DNA of 64,000 nt from CAZUYC01 sp964624475 (GTDB lineage: Bacteria; Myxococcota_A; UBA9160; SMWR01). The notes under the pieces are model-generated. The model did no database searches, had not been told where the DNA came from, and was given only the letters and a program-made list of their open reading frames with translations. Positions 63,895 to 64,000 of the stretch are shown piece by piece. The DNA is taken from positions 40,678 to 104,677 of the forward strand of contig CAZUYC010000062.1 of the NCBI GenBank assembly GCA_964624475.1. The letters run 5' to 3'. The translations under genes and the position numbers were made by a program. The first letter of the stretch is position 1. Each line of letters opens with the position of its first letter.

Positions 63895-64000
63895 CAAGCC
63901 CGCGGAGCGGGCGCGCAGCGAGGCGCAGCCGAGCGGAGCTACGTCGGACAAGCCCGCGGAGCGGGCGCGCAGCGAGGCGCAGCCGAGCGGAGCTACGTCG
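63895..64000. repeat. 54-bp tandem repeat at the window edge
   Basis: Two copies (63895 and 63949) of CAAGCCCGCGGAGCGGGCGC plus GCAGCGAGGCGCAGCCGAGC and CTACGTCGGA. It is a divergent branch of the dispersed family (GAGGCGCAGCC in place of GAGCCGCAGGC). The second copy runs to the window end. Confidence 0.85.

Overview
The window is very GC-rich DNA (estimated by eye, not computed) from a Gram-negative bacterium. LolA, Lgt, several lipoproteins, NagZ and SppA point to a diderm envelope. A complete Pup-proteasome operon, a class II B12-dependent ribonucleotide reductase, F420-type redox proteins, a long class III cyclase/ATPase/TPR regulator and many GTG/TTG starts suggest an uncultured deltaproteobacterium-like lineage (Myxococcota, Binatota or Desulfobacterota relatives). 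The phylum cannot be fixed from the sequence alone. Most of the window is ordinary chromosome; no phage, IS transposase, CRISPR, rRNA or tRNA was seen.

Layout. 0-9 kb: two membrane glycosyltransferase-like genes (one cut by the window edge) around a zinc-finger/histone-fold protein, an FG-GAP repeat protein, an M48 peptidase, a Ddn-like protein, NudC, a lipoprotein and NagZ. 9-16 kb: TypA, a rhomboid protease, then a membrane-anchored ClpB-like ATPase whose C-terminus resembles a class I release factor without the GGQ domain, then an SDR. 16-25 kb: cyclase regulator, APC permease, M18 aminopeptidase, methylsuccinyl-CoA dehydrogenase-like flavoprotein, cupredoxin lipoprotein. 25-29 kb: IMPase, a frameshifted membrane GT, DUF971, F420-NADP reductase-like. 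29-41 kb: NrdJ, SppA, ETF-QO, Lgt, a PAS histidine kinase, lytic transglycosylase. 40-51 kb: lipase-like hydrolase, MoaC, ECF sigma/anti-sigma pair, RadC, SSB, PlsC, FtsK, LolA. 51-58 kb: mpa-dop-pup-prcB-prcA-pafA plus a small membrane coiled-coil protein overlapping pafA by one base. 58-64 kb: MreB, a DUF429-like protein, RecQ, a lipoprotein and an HTH/Zn-ribbon protein.

Two genome-wide habits stand out. First, a dispersed GC-rich repeat (core CGCTCGCCTGCGGCTCGCTG and its complement) fills most longer intergenic gaps. It abuts or supplies gene ends and is translated as the N-terminus of SppA. A second, palindromic family begins with TAGCCCG exactly at stop codons. Second, about ten genes carry a TAnnnT hexamer, often preceded by GC or GG, only 6-9 bases before the start codon. 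This is the signature of leaderless transcripts.

The strongest candidates for undescribed biology are the ClpB/release-factor fusion next to a rhomboid protease, the zinc-finger histone-fold protein, the extra membrane protein of the Pup-proteasome operon, and a perfect 39-bp inverted repeat that appears to have removed the start codon of recQ.
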